Assembly (NCBI GenBank): GCA_017792425.1
Contig: CP051233.1
Coordinates: 1,088,402-1,152,401 of the forward strand
DNA: 64,000 nt
Origin: Thalassovita sp.
GTDB lineage: Bacteria; Pseudomonadota; Alphaproteobacteria; Rhodobacterales; Rhodobacteraceae
Direction: 5' to 3'
Below the pieces are notes generated by a model. The model had not been told where the DNA came from and ran no database searches. It was given only the letters and a program-made list of their open reading frames with translations. The position numbers and the translations under genes were made by a program. Shown piece by piece: positions 22,871 to 32,485 of the stretch. Within the stretch, counting starts at the first letter, position 1. The number at the start of each line of letters is the position of its first letter.

Positions 22871-23746
22871 ATGATGTCAGGGATGGAATGCTCGGTGCGG
22901 CGCGCGATGCGCCTTGTGCTGTCGGTCGTGGCCGTCGCGGGGCTTGCGGCCTGCCAGGCCGATGATTTCCAACTGTTCAACAAGAAACCAGCGGACGGGG
23001 ATGATGGCGCACGCGCGGTCCGGCTGATCGAACGCGACGTGGAGGCGCCGGATGTCTTTCAGGTGACAGAGGCGGGCCTGTGGGACGGTCGGCCGTCGCT
23101 GGGTGGGGTCTGGGTGGCCCATCCCGACGTGGTCGAGCCTGAGCGCGTGATCATCCGCAGCACCTCCAGCGACAAGTTCGTCATCGGGGCGCTGTTCCGC
23201 CGCGAACGGGAAAACCCCGGGCCGCGGTTGCAGGTGTCCTCGGACGCGGCGGCGGCGCTGGGCATGCTGGCGGGACAACCCGCCAATCTGAATGTCACCG
23301 CCCTGCGCCGTGAAACGGTCGAGGAAACCCCGCCCGAACCCGCCGCCCCGGCAGATGGCAGGGCGATCGCCACAACCGAGATCGAGGAAAAGCCGCTGGA
23401 CCCGATCCAATCGGCCGAGAAGGCGATCGAGCAGGCTGAGGAACGTGCCACCCCCGCACCAGCGCCGACACCGGCGCCAAAGCCCGCGGCCGTCAAGGCA
23501 GCCAAAAGCAAGCTGGAAAAGCCCTATATCCAGATCGGTATTTTCAGCGTGAAGGAAAACGCCGACGCGACCGCCCGGACGATGAAATCCGCCGGGCTGA
23601 AGGCCGAGGTGAAGGAAGGCGATTCCAACGGCAAGGCGTTCTGGCGCGTGGTCGTCGGCCCTGCGCAGACGGGATCCGAACGGACCGCGAACCTGAAGAA
23701 GATCAGGGACAAGGGCTTTGCCGACGCCTATGCCGTCACGCACTGA
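22871..23746 (+). CDS. SPOR-domain lipoprotein
   Basis: 291 residues from the ATG at 22871 (AGGG upstream). A signal peptide with lipobox LAAC (Cys28) is followed by a domain of about 110 residues, a Pro/Ala/Glu-rich linker (APTPAPKPAAVKAAKSK) and a C-terminal SPOR domain (last ~75 residues, KPYIQIGIFSVKENADAT...FWRVVVGP). SPOR domains bind denuded septal peptidoglycan, so it probably acts at the division site. The D,D-carboxypeptidase gene follows 18 bases later; the two are likely one operon. An RlpA-like central domain is possible but its catalytic motif was not verified. Confidence 0.8.
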   Translation: MMSGMECSVRRAMRLVLSVVAVAGLAACQADDFQLFNKKPADGDDGARAVRLIERDVEAPDVFQVTEAGLWDGRPSLGGVWVAHPDVVEPERVIIRSTSSDKFVIGALFRRERENPGPRLQVSSDAAAALGMLAGQPANLNVTALRRETVEETPPEPAAPADGRAIATTEIEEKPLDPIQSAEKAIEQAEERATPAPAPTPAPKPAAVKAAKSKLEKPYIQIGIFSVKENADATARTMKSAGLKAEVKEGDSNGKAFWRVVVGPAQTGSERTANLKKIRDKGFADAYAVTH

Positions 23747-23764
23747 CACGGGAAAGGACAGGGT

Positions 23765-24934
23765 ATGAAACACCGGGTTCTCGGGCTGCTGGGCGCGTTG
23801 GCCGCCAGCGCATTGATGGCCTTGCCGGCGCAGGCCTTCGACACGCGGGCCAGTTCCGCCTTCGTGATTGACCAGACCACCGGCACGGTGCTGCTGAACA
23901 AGAACGCGGACGTGCCCTTGCCGCCCGCCTCCATGTCCAAGCTGATGACCCTTTACATGGCGTTCGAAGCGATCCGCGACGGGCGCCTGACACTGGATGA
24001 ACGCCTGCCGGTGTCGCAGCACGCGATGAACTATGGCGGGTCCACCATGTTTCTGGACACCACGGATCGTGTGCGGGTAGAGGACTTGCTGCGCGGCGTT
24101 ATCGTGCTGTCGGGCAATGACGCCTGCGCCGTGCTGGCAGAGGCGCTGTCGCCGGACGGGACAGAGGCCGGGTTCGCCCGCATGATGACCCAGCGGGCCG
24201 AACAATTGGGCATGCAGAACTCGACCTTCGCCAATTCGAACGGCTGGCCCGCCGCCGGGCACCGCATGTCGATGCGTGATCTGGCCATTCTGGCGGATCA
24301 CCTGATCGCGGATTTCCCAGAGTTTTACCCGCTGTTCGCTGAACGCGAATTTGCCTTCGATGGCCGCGCCCCGCAGAACAAGCAGAACCGCAATCCGCTG
24401 CTGGGTCTGGGGATAGGCGCGGACGGGCTGAAAACCGGCCACACCGCCGAGGCGGGCTATGGTCTTGTCGGCTCTGCCAAGCAGGGCGACCGCCGGGTGA
24501 TCTTCGTGATCTCGGGTTTGGACAGCGCCACCGCCCGCGCCGAGGAATCAGAGGCGATCGTGAACTGGTCCTTTCGCCAATTCGTTCAGCGCCCCGTCGC
24601 CAAGGCCGGAACCGTGATCACCAGCGCCCCGGTCTGGATGGGCGCGGAACCCACCGTCGGGCTGACACCTGCGCAGGATGTCAGCGCGCTTCTGCCGGTG
24701 CTGGACGCCAAGTCCGTGCAGGCCGAGGTCGTCTACCAGGGTCCGATTTCCGCGCCGATCACCAAGGGCCAGCAGGTCGCCACGCTGATCCTGCAACCCG
24801 GTGATCTGCCCGAATTGCAGGTGCCGTTGGTGGCGGACCGCGACGTGCCGCGCGGCGGGTTCATCTCTCGGGTGACGACCGTGGCGAAAATTCTTGCCAA
24901 GCGGATCAGCGACGGGCCAGAGGGCGCGTTTTGA
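23765..24934 (+). CDS. dacC: D-alanyl-D-alanine carboxypeptidase (PBP5/6 family)
   Basis: 389 residues with a signal peptide (cleavage near AQA, residue ~24). All three active-site motifs of the serine peptidase S11 family are visible: Ser56-Met-Ser-Lys59, SGN at 116-118 and KTG at 223-225. The C-terminal ~110 residues form the beta-rich PBP5 domain and end in a segment that could be the amphipathic membrane anchor. It removes the terminal D-Ala from peptidoglycan stem peptides in the periplasm. Its stop overlaps the TTG start of tmk. The choice among dac paralogue names is a guess. Confidence 0.9.
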   Translation: MKHRVLGLLGALAASALMALPAQAFDTRASSAFVIDQTTGTVLLNKNADVPLPPASMSKLMTLYMAFEAIRDGRLTLDERLPVSQHAMNYGGSTMFLDTTDRVRVEDLLRGVIVLSGNDACAVLAEALSPDGTEAGFARMMTQRAEQLGMQNSTFANSNGWPAAGHRMSMRDLAILADHLIADFPEFYPLFAEREFAFDGRAPQNKQNRNPLLGLGIGADGLKTGHTAEAGYGLVGSAKQGDRRVIFVISGLDSATARAEESEAIVNWSFRQFVQRPVAKAGTVITSAPVWMGAEPTVGLTPAQDVSALLPVLDAKSVQAEVVYQGPISAPITKGQQVATLILQPGDLPELQVPLVADRDVPRGGFISRVTTVAKILAKRISDGPEGAF

Positions 24935-25551
24935 CCGGGCTGTTCATCAGCTTTGAAGGTATCGACGGGTCGGGCAAATCCACCCAGGCGTGGCACTTGG
25001 CCGAAACCCTGCGCGGGCAGGGGCTTGACGTGATCCACACCCGCGAACCCGGCGGCAGTCCGGGGGCCGAGGAAATACGCGCCCTCGTTCTGCAGGGGGA
25101 CCCGGATCGCTGGTCCGCCGAAACGGAAATCCTGCTGTTCACCGCCGCCCGCCGCGATCACCTGGAACGCACGATCCGACCGGCGTTGCAGGCGGGCAAG
25201 ATCGTGATCTGCGACCGCTTCGCCGACAGCACCCGGATGTACCAGGGGCTCAGCCGTGGCGATCTGCGCGCGCTGGTGGACCAGTTGCACGCCCTGATGA
25301 TCGGGCAGGAACCCGACCTGACAATCCTGATCGACATGGACCCTGCCGTCGGCCTGTCCCGCGCCCTGTCCCGCAACGGGACAGAGGAACGGTTCGAATC
25401 CTTCGGACAGGATCTGCAGGAAAAGATGCGCCAGGGCTTTCTGTCGCTGGCGCGCGAATACGCTGACCGCTTCGTGGTGATCGACGGTGCGCGCAGCATG
25501 GAGGCTGTGGCGGCCGATGTGCTGGCCGTGGTACAGTCCCGCCTGACATGA
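24931..25551 (+). CDS. tmk: Thymidylate kinase
   Basis: 206 residues. It phosphorylates dTMP to dTDP with ATP. The P-loop FEGIDGSGKST (8-18), the TREPGG motif (38-43) and the DRF motif (95-97) are all present. The start codon is TTG at 24931, overlapping the dacC stop (TTGA), so translation is probably coupled to the upstream gene. Its own stop overlaps the holB start in ATGA. The tmk-holB pairing is common. Confidence 0.96.
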   Translation: MTGLFISFEGIDGSGKSTQAWHLAETLRGQGLDVIHTREPGGSPGAEEIRALVLQGDPDRWSAETEILLFTAARRDHLERTIRPALQAGKIVICDRFADSTRMYQGLSRGDLRALVDQLHALMIGQEPDLTILIDMDPAVGLSRALSRNGTEERFESFGQDLQEKMRQGFLSLAREYADRFVVIDGARSMEAVAADVLAVVQSRLT

Positions 25552-26699
25552 GCGATACCGACCTTCCAGAACCCGACCGGACCGAAGGCGCCCCCCATCC
25601 GCGCGAAACCCTGCGCGTGATCGGGCAGGGCGCGGCGCAACAGGACTTCCTGACCGCCTACAATTCGGGACGGCTGCATCACGGCTGGCTGATCACCGGC
25701 CCGCGCGGTGTCGGCAAGGCGACTCTGGCCTGGCAGATCGCGCGCTTCCTGCTGGCCACACCCCCTGATACCGGCGCCGACATGTTCGGCGCGCCGTCCA
25801 AGCCCGACACGCTGGACATCCCGCCCGACCACCCGGTCGCGCGACGGATGCTGGCGCTGTCCGAACCCGGCCTGTTCCTGTTGCGCCGGGGCGGCGCGGG
25901 CAGTTCCGACAACGACCGCGAAAAGAACCTGCGCGACGGCAAGTTCGCCGCCGAAATCCGTGTGGACGAGGTGCGCAAGCTGGCCAACTTCTTTCACCTG
26001 TCCGCCAGCGACGGCGGTCGGCGCGTGGTGATCGTGGATGCCGCCGATGAAATGAACGTGCAGGCCGCCAACGCCCTGCTGAAGATGCTGGAAGAGCCGC
26101 CCGCCAACACCACCCTGCTGCTGGTCTGCCACCAGCCGACGCGCCTTTTGCCCACGATCCGGTCGCGTTGCCGCGAATTGCGGCTGGCCCCGCTGTCGCC
26201 GCCGGACATGGCGCAGGCGCTGCACCAGGCGCAGGTGGACATGCCCCCGCACCCCGAAGGCCTGTCCGAACTCGCCGCCGGTTCGGTGGGCGAGGCGATC
26301 CGCCTGATCAACCTGGGCGGGATGCAGATGTACCGCGACCTGGTGGAACTATACGGCACCATGCCCCGAATGGACCGCGCCCGCGCCCTGAAACTGGCCG
26401 AATCCGCCGCCACCCGCGGGGCCGAGGCCAGGCTTGACCTGCTGGTCGGCCTCAATGACCTGCTGCTGACCCGGCTGGCCCGCACCGGGGCGCTGGGCCA
26501 CCCCCCGCAGACCGAGGCCACCCCCGGCGAGGCCGCCCTGCTGACCCGCCTGGCCCCCGATCCGATGAAAGCGCGGGCATGGGCCGACACCGCGCAGCAG
26601 ATCAGCGCCCGGATGCAGCATGGCCGGGCCGTCAACCTTGACCCTGCCGCGCTGATCCTTGATACGGTTTTCAAGATCCAGCAAACCGCAGCGGGCTGA
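25548..26699 (+). CDS. holB: DNA polymerase III delta' subunit
   Basis: 383 residues. An AAA+ clamp-loader protein with a P-loop-like GPRGVGKATL near residue 50 and an SRC-type sensor region (RLLPTIRSRCRELRL), plus helical C-terminal domains. It helps load the beta clamp on DNA. The ATGA overlap with tmk and the 15-base gap to tatD make a compact operon. It is somewhat longer than the E. coli protein, as is usual in alphaproteobacteria. Confidence 0.92.
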   Translation: MSDTDLPEPDRTEGAPHPRETLRVIGQGAAQQDFLTAYNSGRLHHGWLITGPRGVGKATLAWQIARFLLATPPDTGADMFGAPSKPDTLDIPPDHPVARRMLALSEPGLFLLRRGGAGSSDNDREKNLRDGKFAAEIRVDEVRKLANFFHLSASDGGRRVVIVDAADEMNVQAANALLKMLEEPPANTTLLLVCHQPTRLLPTIRSRCRELRLAPLSPPDMAQALHQAQVDMPPHPEGLSELAAGSVGEAIRLINLGGMQMYRDLVELYGTMPRMDRARALKLAESAATRGAEARLDLLVGLNDLLLTRLARTGALGHPPQTEATPGEAALLTRLAPDPMKARAWADTAQQISARMQHGRAVNLDPAALILDTVFKIQQTAAG

Positions 26700-26714
26700 C
26701 CGCGCAGGAATTTC

Positions 26715-27521
26715 ATGACTGACCTGATCCAGATAACCGACAGCCATTGCCACCTCGACTTCCCCGATTTCGCCGAGGAACGGGACCAGGTGGTCGCCCG
26801 CGCGTTGGCCGCCGGGGTGACGCGCATGGTGACGATCTGCACCCGCCTGCGCAACGAACCGCAGGTCCGCGCCATCGCCGAAGCCTATGACCCGGTGTTC
26901 TACGCCGCCGGCACCCACCCGATGAGCGCGGCAGATGAACCCATGGCCACGGTCGATGAACTGCTCGCACTGGCCAAGCACCCGAAATTCGTGGGCATCG
27001 GCGAAAGCGGTCTGGATTATCACTATACCGCCGACAGCGCCGAGGTGCAGAAGCAATCCCTGCCGATCCATATCGAGGCCGCCCGCCAGACCGGCCTGCC
27101 CCTGATCATCCATTCGCGTGATGCGGATGCGGATATGGCCGACATCCTGTCCGCCGAATACGCCAACGGCGCCTATTCCTGCGTGATGCACTGCTACACC
27201 TCCGGGCCCGAACTGGCCAAAACCGCGCTGGACCTGGGCTTCTACCTGTCCATGTCCGGTATCGCCACCTTCCCCAAAAGCCACGAGGTCCGCGACATCT
27301 TCGCCGCCGCCCCGGTGGACCGCGTGCTGGTGGAAACCGACAGCCCGTACCTCGCGCCCAAGCCCTACCGCGGCAAGCGGAACGAACCCGGCTACACCGT
27401 CCACACCGCGCAGGTCGGGGCGGAAATCTACGGCCTGGACTACGCCGCCTTCGCCGCCCAGACACAGGCCAATTTCGACCGCCTGTTCTGGAAGGCCGCG
27501 CAATACAAGGCGGCCGCCTGA
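26715..27521 (+). CDS. tatD: TatD-family metal-dependent hydrolase
   Basis: 268 residues. The metal-binding motif DSHCHLDF is at residues 9-16; ESGLDYHY, IIHSRDAD, VMHCYTSG and ETDSPYLAPKPYRGKRNEP supply the remaining conserved Glu, His and Asp residues. TatD enzymes are TIM-barrel deoxyribonucleases or quality-control hydrolases. It overlaps the next gene by one base (TGATG) in the tmk-holB-tatD run. Confidence 0.92.
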   Translation: MTDLIQITDSHCHLDFPDFAEERDQVVARALAAGVTRMVTICTRLRNEPQVRAIAEAYDPVFYAAGTHPMSAADEPMATVDELLALAKHPKFVGIGESGLDYHYTADSAEVQKQSLPIHIEAARQTGLPLIIHSRDADADMADILSAEYANGAYSCVMHCYTSGPELAKTALDLGFYLSMSGIATFPKSHEVRDIFAAAPVDRVLVETDSPYLAPKPYRGKRNEPGYTVHTAQVGAEIYGLDYAAFAAQTQANFDRLFWKAAQYKAAA

Positions 27522-28318
27522 TGGCCGAGCTGAAGTTCACCATTCTCGGCTGCGGATCGTCCGGCGGGGTGCCGCGCCTTGGCGGGCACTGGGGCGACTG
27601 CGACCCCGCGAACCCCAGGAACGTGCGCAAACGGTGCTCGATGCTGGTTGAACGCATCACCGACGCCGGCACCACCACCGTGTTGATCGACACCAGCCCC
27701 GACATGCGCCAGCAACTGCTGGACGCCGGGGTCGGGCGGCTGGACGCGGTCGTCTATACCCATTCCCATGCCGATCACGTGCACGGGCTGGACGATCTGC
27801 GCATGATCGTCTTCAACATGCGCCGCCGCCTGCCGGTCTGGGCCGATGGGGACACGCAGAACGACCTGTTCTCGCGTTTCGGCTATGCCTTCATCCAGCC
27901 CGACGACAGCCCCTATCCACCGATCCTGGACATGCACACGATCAAGGGCGACGTCACCATTTCCGGCAAGGGCGGCGACATCCTCCTGACCCCGTTCAAG
28001 GTCAACCACGGCTCGATCGACGCGCTGGGCTTCCGCATTCACGATTTGGCCTACCTGCCGGATGTGGCCAGGATGACGGACGAGGCCTGGGACGCCGTGC
28101 AGGAACTGGATTGCTGGGTGCTGGACACGCTGCGCCGCACGCCGCATCCCACCCATTCGCACCTGGAACAGTCGCTGGACTGGATCGCCCGCGCCGCGCC
28201 GCGCCGCGCCGTGCTGACCAATATGCACATCGACCTAGATTACCAGACCCTTCAGGACGAAACGCCCGATCACATCACCCCGGCATATGATGGCATGACG
28301 ATCACCTATCGCGTCTGA
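27521..28318 (+). CDS. MBL-fold hydrolase, PhnP-like
   Basis: 265 residues. The metallo-beta-lactamase motif THSHADHVHG (about 84-93) plus further His and Asp residues (VNHGSIDALG, HPTHSHLEQS, NMHIDLDY) give a dinuclear metal site. An N-terminal GCGSSGGVPRLGG and a cysteine-bearing segment (GDCDPANPRNVRKRCS) match PhnP-like phosphodiesterases. No phn genes are nearby; it is coupled to tatD, so a nucleic-acid or cyclic-phosphodiester substrate is as likely as a phosphonate intermediate. Confidence 0.85.
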   Translation: MAELKFTILGCGSSGGVPRLGGHWGDCDPANPRNVRKRCSMLVERITDAGTTTVLIDTSPDMRQQLLDAGVGRLDAVVYTHSHADHVHGLDDLRMIVFNMRRRLPVWADGDTQNDLFSRFGYAFIQPDDSPYPPILDMHTIKGDVTISGKGGDILLTPFKVNHGSIDALGFRIHDLAYLPDVARMTDEAWDAVQELDCWVLDTLRRTPHPTHSHLEQSLDWIARAAPRRAVLTNMHIDLDYQTLQDETPDHITPAYDGMTITYRV

Positions 28319-28323
28319 CGTCT

Positions 28324-28345
28324 TTCATCTTGCCCCAAATACTCC
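28324..28345 (+). repeat. 22-base 3'-end element, copy 1
   Basis: Begins TTCATCTTGCCCCAAATA, six bases after the stop codon of the PhnP-like gene. Its exact reverse complement is at 60895-60916, just after the panB stop on the minus strand, so both copies lie in the same orientation relative to the gene they follow. Confidence 0.75.
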
Positions 28346-28390
28346 CGCCGGAGGCGTCCGACCCCTCCGCCCGCACCAAGGCCGCTCAGG

Positions 28391-29320
28391 ATGCAAGACC
28401 TGTTCAACGTCGTTCTTCCGGTCTTTCTGGTGATCGGTTTCGGCTATGTCGCCGTCTGGCGCGGGCTGCTGAACGATGCCCATGTGGACGGGCTGATGAA
28501 ATACACGCAGGGTTTCGCCATTCCCTGCCTGCTGTTCTCGGCCATCGCCAACCTCGACCTTGGCCAAAGCTTCGATCTGAAGCTCCTGCTGTCCTTCTAT
28601 ACCGGCGCGACCACCGGGTTCCTGCTGGGGCTGCTGGGCGCGCGCTACCTGTTCGGCCGCCCGTGGGAGGACAGCGTCGCCATCGGCTTCGTCGGGCTGT
28701 TTTCCAACTCGCTGTTGCTGGGCCTGCCGATCACCGAACGCGCCTACGGCACGGACGCGCTGTCGGGCAACTACGCCATCATCTCGGTCCATTCGCCGTT
28801 CTGCTACCTGCTGGGCATCACCGTGATGGAATTCGTCCGCGCCCGCAGCCGCAATCCGCTGGTGCTGGCGCGGCAGGTGGCCGGGTCGATCTTCCGCAAT
28901 GCGCTGGTGGTGGGGCTGATCCTGGGTTTCATCGTCAATCTTGGCGACATCCCGCTGCCCGGCCCGCTGACCTCGGCGATTGACCTGATGGTGCGCTCGG
29001 CCCTGCCGGCGGCGCTGTTCGGGCTGGGCGGGGTGCTGTTCCGGTACCGCCCCGAGGGCGACAGCAAGGTCATCGCCTATATCATCACGGTCAGCCTGAT
29101 CGTGCACCCGCTTATCACCTGGGGCTTGACCCGCCACTTCGACCTGTCGGTTTCCGCGCAACGGTCCGCGGTGATCACGGCGGGGATGGCGCCGGGGGTG
29201 AACGCCTATATGTTCGCCAACATCTACGGCGTGGGCAAACGGGTGGCGGCGTCGTCGGTGCTGATCGGCACGGCGCTGTGTACCCTTACCGCCTGGGTCT
29301 GGCTGCATGTCCTGCCGTAA
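28391..29320 (+). CDS. AEC-family (auxin efflux carrier-like) transporter
   Basis: 309 residues with about ten hydrophobic segments in the two five-helix halves typical of AEC/BASS-fold carriers. Conserved small-residue and Asn/Pro breaks occur in the first half (IPCLLFSAIANL) and in the second (AGMAPGVNAYMFANIYGV). Bacterial members export or import malate, malonate and other organic anions. It stands alone between the hydrolase run and the ABC exporter. Substrate unknown. Confidence 0.85.
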   Translation: MQDLFNVVLPVFLVIGFGYVAVWRGLLNDAHVDGLMKYTQGFAIPCLLFSAIANLDLGQSFDLKLLLSFYTGATTGFLLGLLGARYLFGRPWEDSVAIGFVGLFSNSLLLGLPITERAYGTDALSGNYAIISVHSPFCYLLGITVMEFVRARSRNPLVLARQVAGSIFRNALVVGLILGFIVNLGDIPLPGPLTSAIDLMVRSALPAALFGLGGVLFRYRPEGDSKVIAYIITVSLIVHPLITWGLTRHFDLSVSAQRSAVITAGMAPGVNAYMFANIYGVGKRVAASSVLIGTALCTLTAWVWLHVLP

Positions 29321-29392
29321 CGGTATGTCGCTTTTCATTGTGTTCGCGGACGCATCGGATAACCTGAACGTGTCCAGAGCACGGGTGAACAG

Positions 29393-30121
29393 GTGGCCGA
29401 CTCCAGTCCCAAATCCCCGATCCCGGCCTTCACCACCAAGGGTCTGACCAAGACCTACGGCGAAGGCCCCGCCGCCGTGCATGCCCTGCGCGGGGTCGAT
29501 CTGGTCATACCGGACGGTGAATTCGTGGTTCTGCTGGGGCCTTCGGGCAGCGGCAAGTCCACGTTGCTGAACATCCTGGGCGGCCTGGACCGCCCGACCG
29601 AAGGCACTGCCCATTTCAAGGATATGGAACTGACCGCCCTGTCGGACAACGACCTGACCCGCTACCGCCGCGATCATGTCGGTTTCGTGTTCCAGTTCTA
29701 CAACCTGATGCCCAGCCTGAACGCGCGCGAAAACGTGGAACTGGTGACGGAAATCGCCCGCAACCCGATGGACGCAGGCGAGGCGCTGGCGCTGGTCGGG
29801 CTGGACAAACGCGCCCATCACTTCCCCTCGGAAATGTCGGGTGGCGAACAGCAGCGTGTCGCCATCGCCCGCGCCGTGGCCAAGCAGCCGACCGTGCTGT
29901 TCTGCGATGAACCCACCGGCGCGCTGGACAGCACCACGGGCCGCGCCGTGCTGAAAGTGCTGACCGATGTGAACGAAAAGCTGGGCACCACCGTGATGAT
30001 CGTCACCCACGCCGCCAGCACCGCCGCGCTGGCCGACCGGGTGATCCATTTCGCCGACGGTGGCATCCGTGAGGTCATCACCAACGACACCAAGCTGACG
30101 GCGGAACAGATCGAATGGTAA
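29393..30121 (+). CDS. ABC transporter ATP-binding protein (MacB/LolD type)
   Basis: 242 residues from a GTG start. Walker A GPSGSGKST (49-57), signature MSGGEQQR (about 147-154), Walker B TVLFCDEP and the switch His in VTHAAS are intact. The NLMP...ENVELV stretch is typical of the MacB/LolD subfamily that pairs with FtsX-type permeases. Its stop overlaps the permease start by 7 bases. The start codon is not certain because no strong ribosome site is visible. Confidence 0.92.
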   Translation: MADSSPKSPIPAFTTKGLTKTYGEGPAAVHALRGVDLVIPDGEFVVLLGPSGSGKSTLLNILGGLDRPTEGTAHFKDMELTALSDNDLTRYRRDHVGFVFQFYNLMPSLNARENVELVTEIARNPMDAGEALALVGLDKRAHHFPSEMSGGEQQRVAIARAVAKQPTVLFCDEPTGALDSTTGRAVLKVLTDVNEKLGTTVMIVTHAASTAALADRVIHFADGGIREVITNDTKLTAEQIEW

Positions 30122-32481
30122 GCCCGCTGGACAAGAAGCTGTTTCGCGACCTGGCCCGGATCAAGGGGCAGGCGGCGGCGATCGGGCTGGTGATCGCGCT
30201 GGGCGTGCTGATGCTGGTGATGATGAAGGGGCTGGTCAACACGCTGGATGAAACCCGGCTGGCCTATTACGACCGATACCGCCTGGCCGATGTCTTTGCC
30301 CCCGTGACCCGCGCGCCGGAACGGATGCTGGACCGGCTGGCCGCGCTGCCCGGCGTCGCCGCGGTCGAGGGGCGCGTTTACGGCGGTGCCCTGATCGACA
30401 TCGGCCCGCGCGTCCTGCCGGTTCGGGCGCAGGCCCTGTCGCTGCCCGATACCGGACGGCCCCGCCTGAACGATGTCTACCTGACCCGCGGGCGGCTGCC
30501 CGATCTGGGCCGGTCCGACGAAATCCTGCTGCTGGAAGGGTTTGCCAAGGCGCGCGGGCTGGGCCTGAACGGCCGCCTGACCGCCACCATGAATGGCACC
30601 CGGCGCGTCTTCCGCATCACCGGGTTCGCCCAATCGCCGGAATTCCTGTATTCCACCGCCCCCGGCGAAATGGTGCCTGATGACGCGCGTTTCGCCGTAT
30701 TCTGGATGCGCCACGCGGCGCTGGCGTCGGCCTATGACATGCAGGGCGCGTTCAACCAGGCCATCCTGTCGCTGACCCGCGGCACCAACCCTGACGCGGT
30801 GATCCTGGCCGCGGACCGGCTGCTGGCCCCCTATGGCGCAGCCGGGGCCTACGGGCTGGAGGATCTGATCTCCAACCGCTTCGTGTCCGAGGAAATCAAG
30901 GGCCTGCGCGGCACCTCGACGGTGATCCCGCCGATCTTCCTGGGGGTGGCGGCGTTCCTTCTGTACATCGTCATCAACCGGATGGTGCAGGCCGAACGTG
31001 AACAGATCGGCCTGCTGAAGGCGTTCGGCTATTCCTCGGCAGAGGTCAGCCTGCACTACCTGAAACTGGTGCTGGTGATCGCGGTGCTGGGGGCCATCGT
31101 CGGCAGCCTTGGCGGGATCGCGGCGGGCAGTTCGCTGGCGCGGGTCTACCAGATCTATTACAAGTTCCCCTTCCTTGTGTTCAGCGTCGACCCGCGCAGT
31201 TTCGTCACCGGGTTTGCCGTGTCGATCCTGACCGCCTCGGCCGGCAGCCTGTTCGTGCTGCGCGGGGTGTTCCGGCTGACCCCGGCCGTCGCCATGCGCC
31301 CGCCCGCGCCGCCGGACTATTCGCGCGCCTTCGATCTGGCCGCGCGGCTGAAACGCTGGCTGGACCAACCCACCCGCATGGTGCTGCGCCGCCTGACCCG
31401 CTATCCACTGCGCATGATCGGCGCGGTGATCGGCATCGGCACGGGCATGGCGCTGTCTGTTGCCTCGCTGACGCTGATGGCCGGGTTCGATACCACGCTG
31501 GATCTCAGCTTCAACGTGATGGACCGCAGCGAAATGACCCTGTCCTTCACCAACAAACAGACCGACAAGGCGTTGCTGGAACTGGGCCGCCTGCCGGGGG
31601 TGGAACATGTCGAACCGGTCCGCGCGGTTTCGGCGGTGTTTCGAAACGGCACCCACAGCTATCGCGGCGCGATCGAAGGCCGCCCGGTATTGCCCGTCCT
31701 GAACCGCGTGATCGACGCCGACGAACAACCCATCGCCATGCGGTCAGAGGGGCTGATCCTGTCCAAACCGCTGGCCGAAATCCTGCACCTGTCCCCCGGC
31801 GACACCGTCACAGCCGAGATTCGCGAAGGCGCGCGGCCCCTGCTGCACCTGCCGGTGATCGGCGTGGCGGAAACCCTGATGGGGGCGCCGGCCTTCATGG
31901 AACTGGGGGCGCTCGCCCGCGCGCTGAACGAACCGGGGCAGGTGACGGGCGCCTACCTGACGATAGATGAATCCCGGCTGGCAGAATTGACAGAGGATTT
32001 GAAATCCATGCCCGACATCGCGGGCATCTCGCTGAAATCGGACGTGCGCGCCGCGTTGCTGGAGATCATGAACACCGGGCCGGGGTCCGTGCGCTTCGTG
32101 ATGCTGGCCATCGCCGCGATCATCACCTTCGGGATCGTCTACAATTCGGCCCGTATCGCCTTTGCCGAACGGCTGCGCGACCTGGCCAGCCTGCGCGTGA
32201 TGGGCTTTTCGCGGGCCGAGGCCACCTATGTCCTGCTGGGCGAACTGGCGGTTGTGACGCTGGCGGCCATGCCGTTGGGTATCGGGCTGGGCTACGGGCT
32301 GACTTACCTTGCGGTGCAGGGGTTCTCTACCGACATATACCAGATACCGGTCACCTTCAGTCCGCAGAGCTACGGATTGGCAGTCTGCGCCGTTCTGGTG
32401 GCGGCCGCGTTCTCAGGCTGGCTGGTCAAACGGGAACTGGACAAGGTGGATCTTGTCGCCGCTCTGAAAACACGGGACTAA
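30115..32481 (+). CDS. FtsX-family ABC permease with two membrane modules
   Basis: 788 residues. An N-terminal helix (GQAAAIGLVIALGVLMLVMM), a periplasmic MacB-like core (~50-270), a three-helix FtsX block (~280-400), a second helix and periplasmic domain (~430-650) and a second FtsX block (~660-780) are readable. This duplicated form occurs in mechanotransmission-type ABC systems that extract or export lipids, lipoproteins or small molecules from the outer leaflet of the inner membrane. The HlyD-like protein follows 4 bases later and the ATPase precedes it with overlap, so the three act together. Confidence 0.9.
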   Translation: MVSPLDKKLFRDLARIKGQAAAIGLVIALGVLMLVMMKGLVNTLDETRLAYYDRYRLADVFAPVTRAPERMLDRLAALPGVAAVEGRVYGGALIDIGPRVLPVRAQALSLPDTGRPRLNDVYLTRGRLPDLGRSDEILLLEGFAKARGLGLNGRLTATMNGTRRVFRITGFAQSPEFLYSTAPGEMVPDDARFAVFWMRHAALASAYDMQGAFNQAILSLTRGTNPDAVILAADRLLAPYGAAGAYGLEDLISNRFVSEEIKGLRGTSTVIPPIFLGVAAFLLYIVINRMVQAEREQIGLLKAFGYSSAEVSLHYLKLVLVIAVLGAIVGSLGGIAAGSSLARVYQIYYKFPFLVFSVDPRSFVTGFAVSILTASAGSLFVLRGVFRLTPAVAMRPPAPPDYSRAFDLAARLKRWLDQPTRMVLRRLTRYPLRMIGAVIGIGTGMALSVASLTLMAGFDTTLDLSFNVMDRSEMTLSFTNKQTDKALLELGRLPGVEHVEPVRAVSAVFRNGTHSYRGAIEGRPVLPVLNRVIDADEQPIAMRSEGLILSKPLAEILHLSPGDTVTAEIREGARPLLHLPVIGVAETLMGAPAFMELGALARALNEPGQVTGAYLTIDESRLAELTEDLKSMPDIAGISLKSDVRAALLEIMNTGPGSVRFVMLAIAAIITFGIVYNSARIAFAERLRDLASLRVMGFSRAEATYVLLGELAVVTLAAMPLGIGLGYGLTYLAVQGFSTDIYQIPVTFSPQSYGLAVCAVLVAAAFSGWLVKRELDKVDLVAALKTRD

Positions 32482-32485
32482 CGTC

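Noticed and set aside
22877..24442. A 521-residue minus-strand frame opposite the SPOR and D,D-carboxypeptidase genes
   Set aside because: Antisense to two genes with intact functional motifs; the sequence has no recognisable domain.
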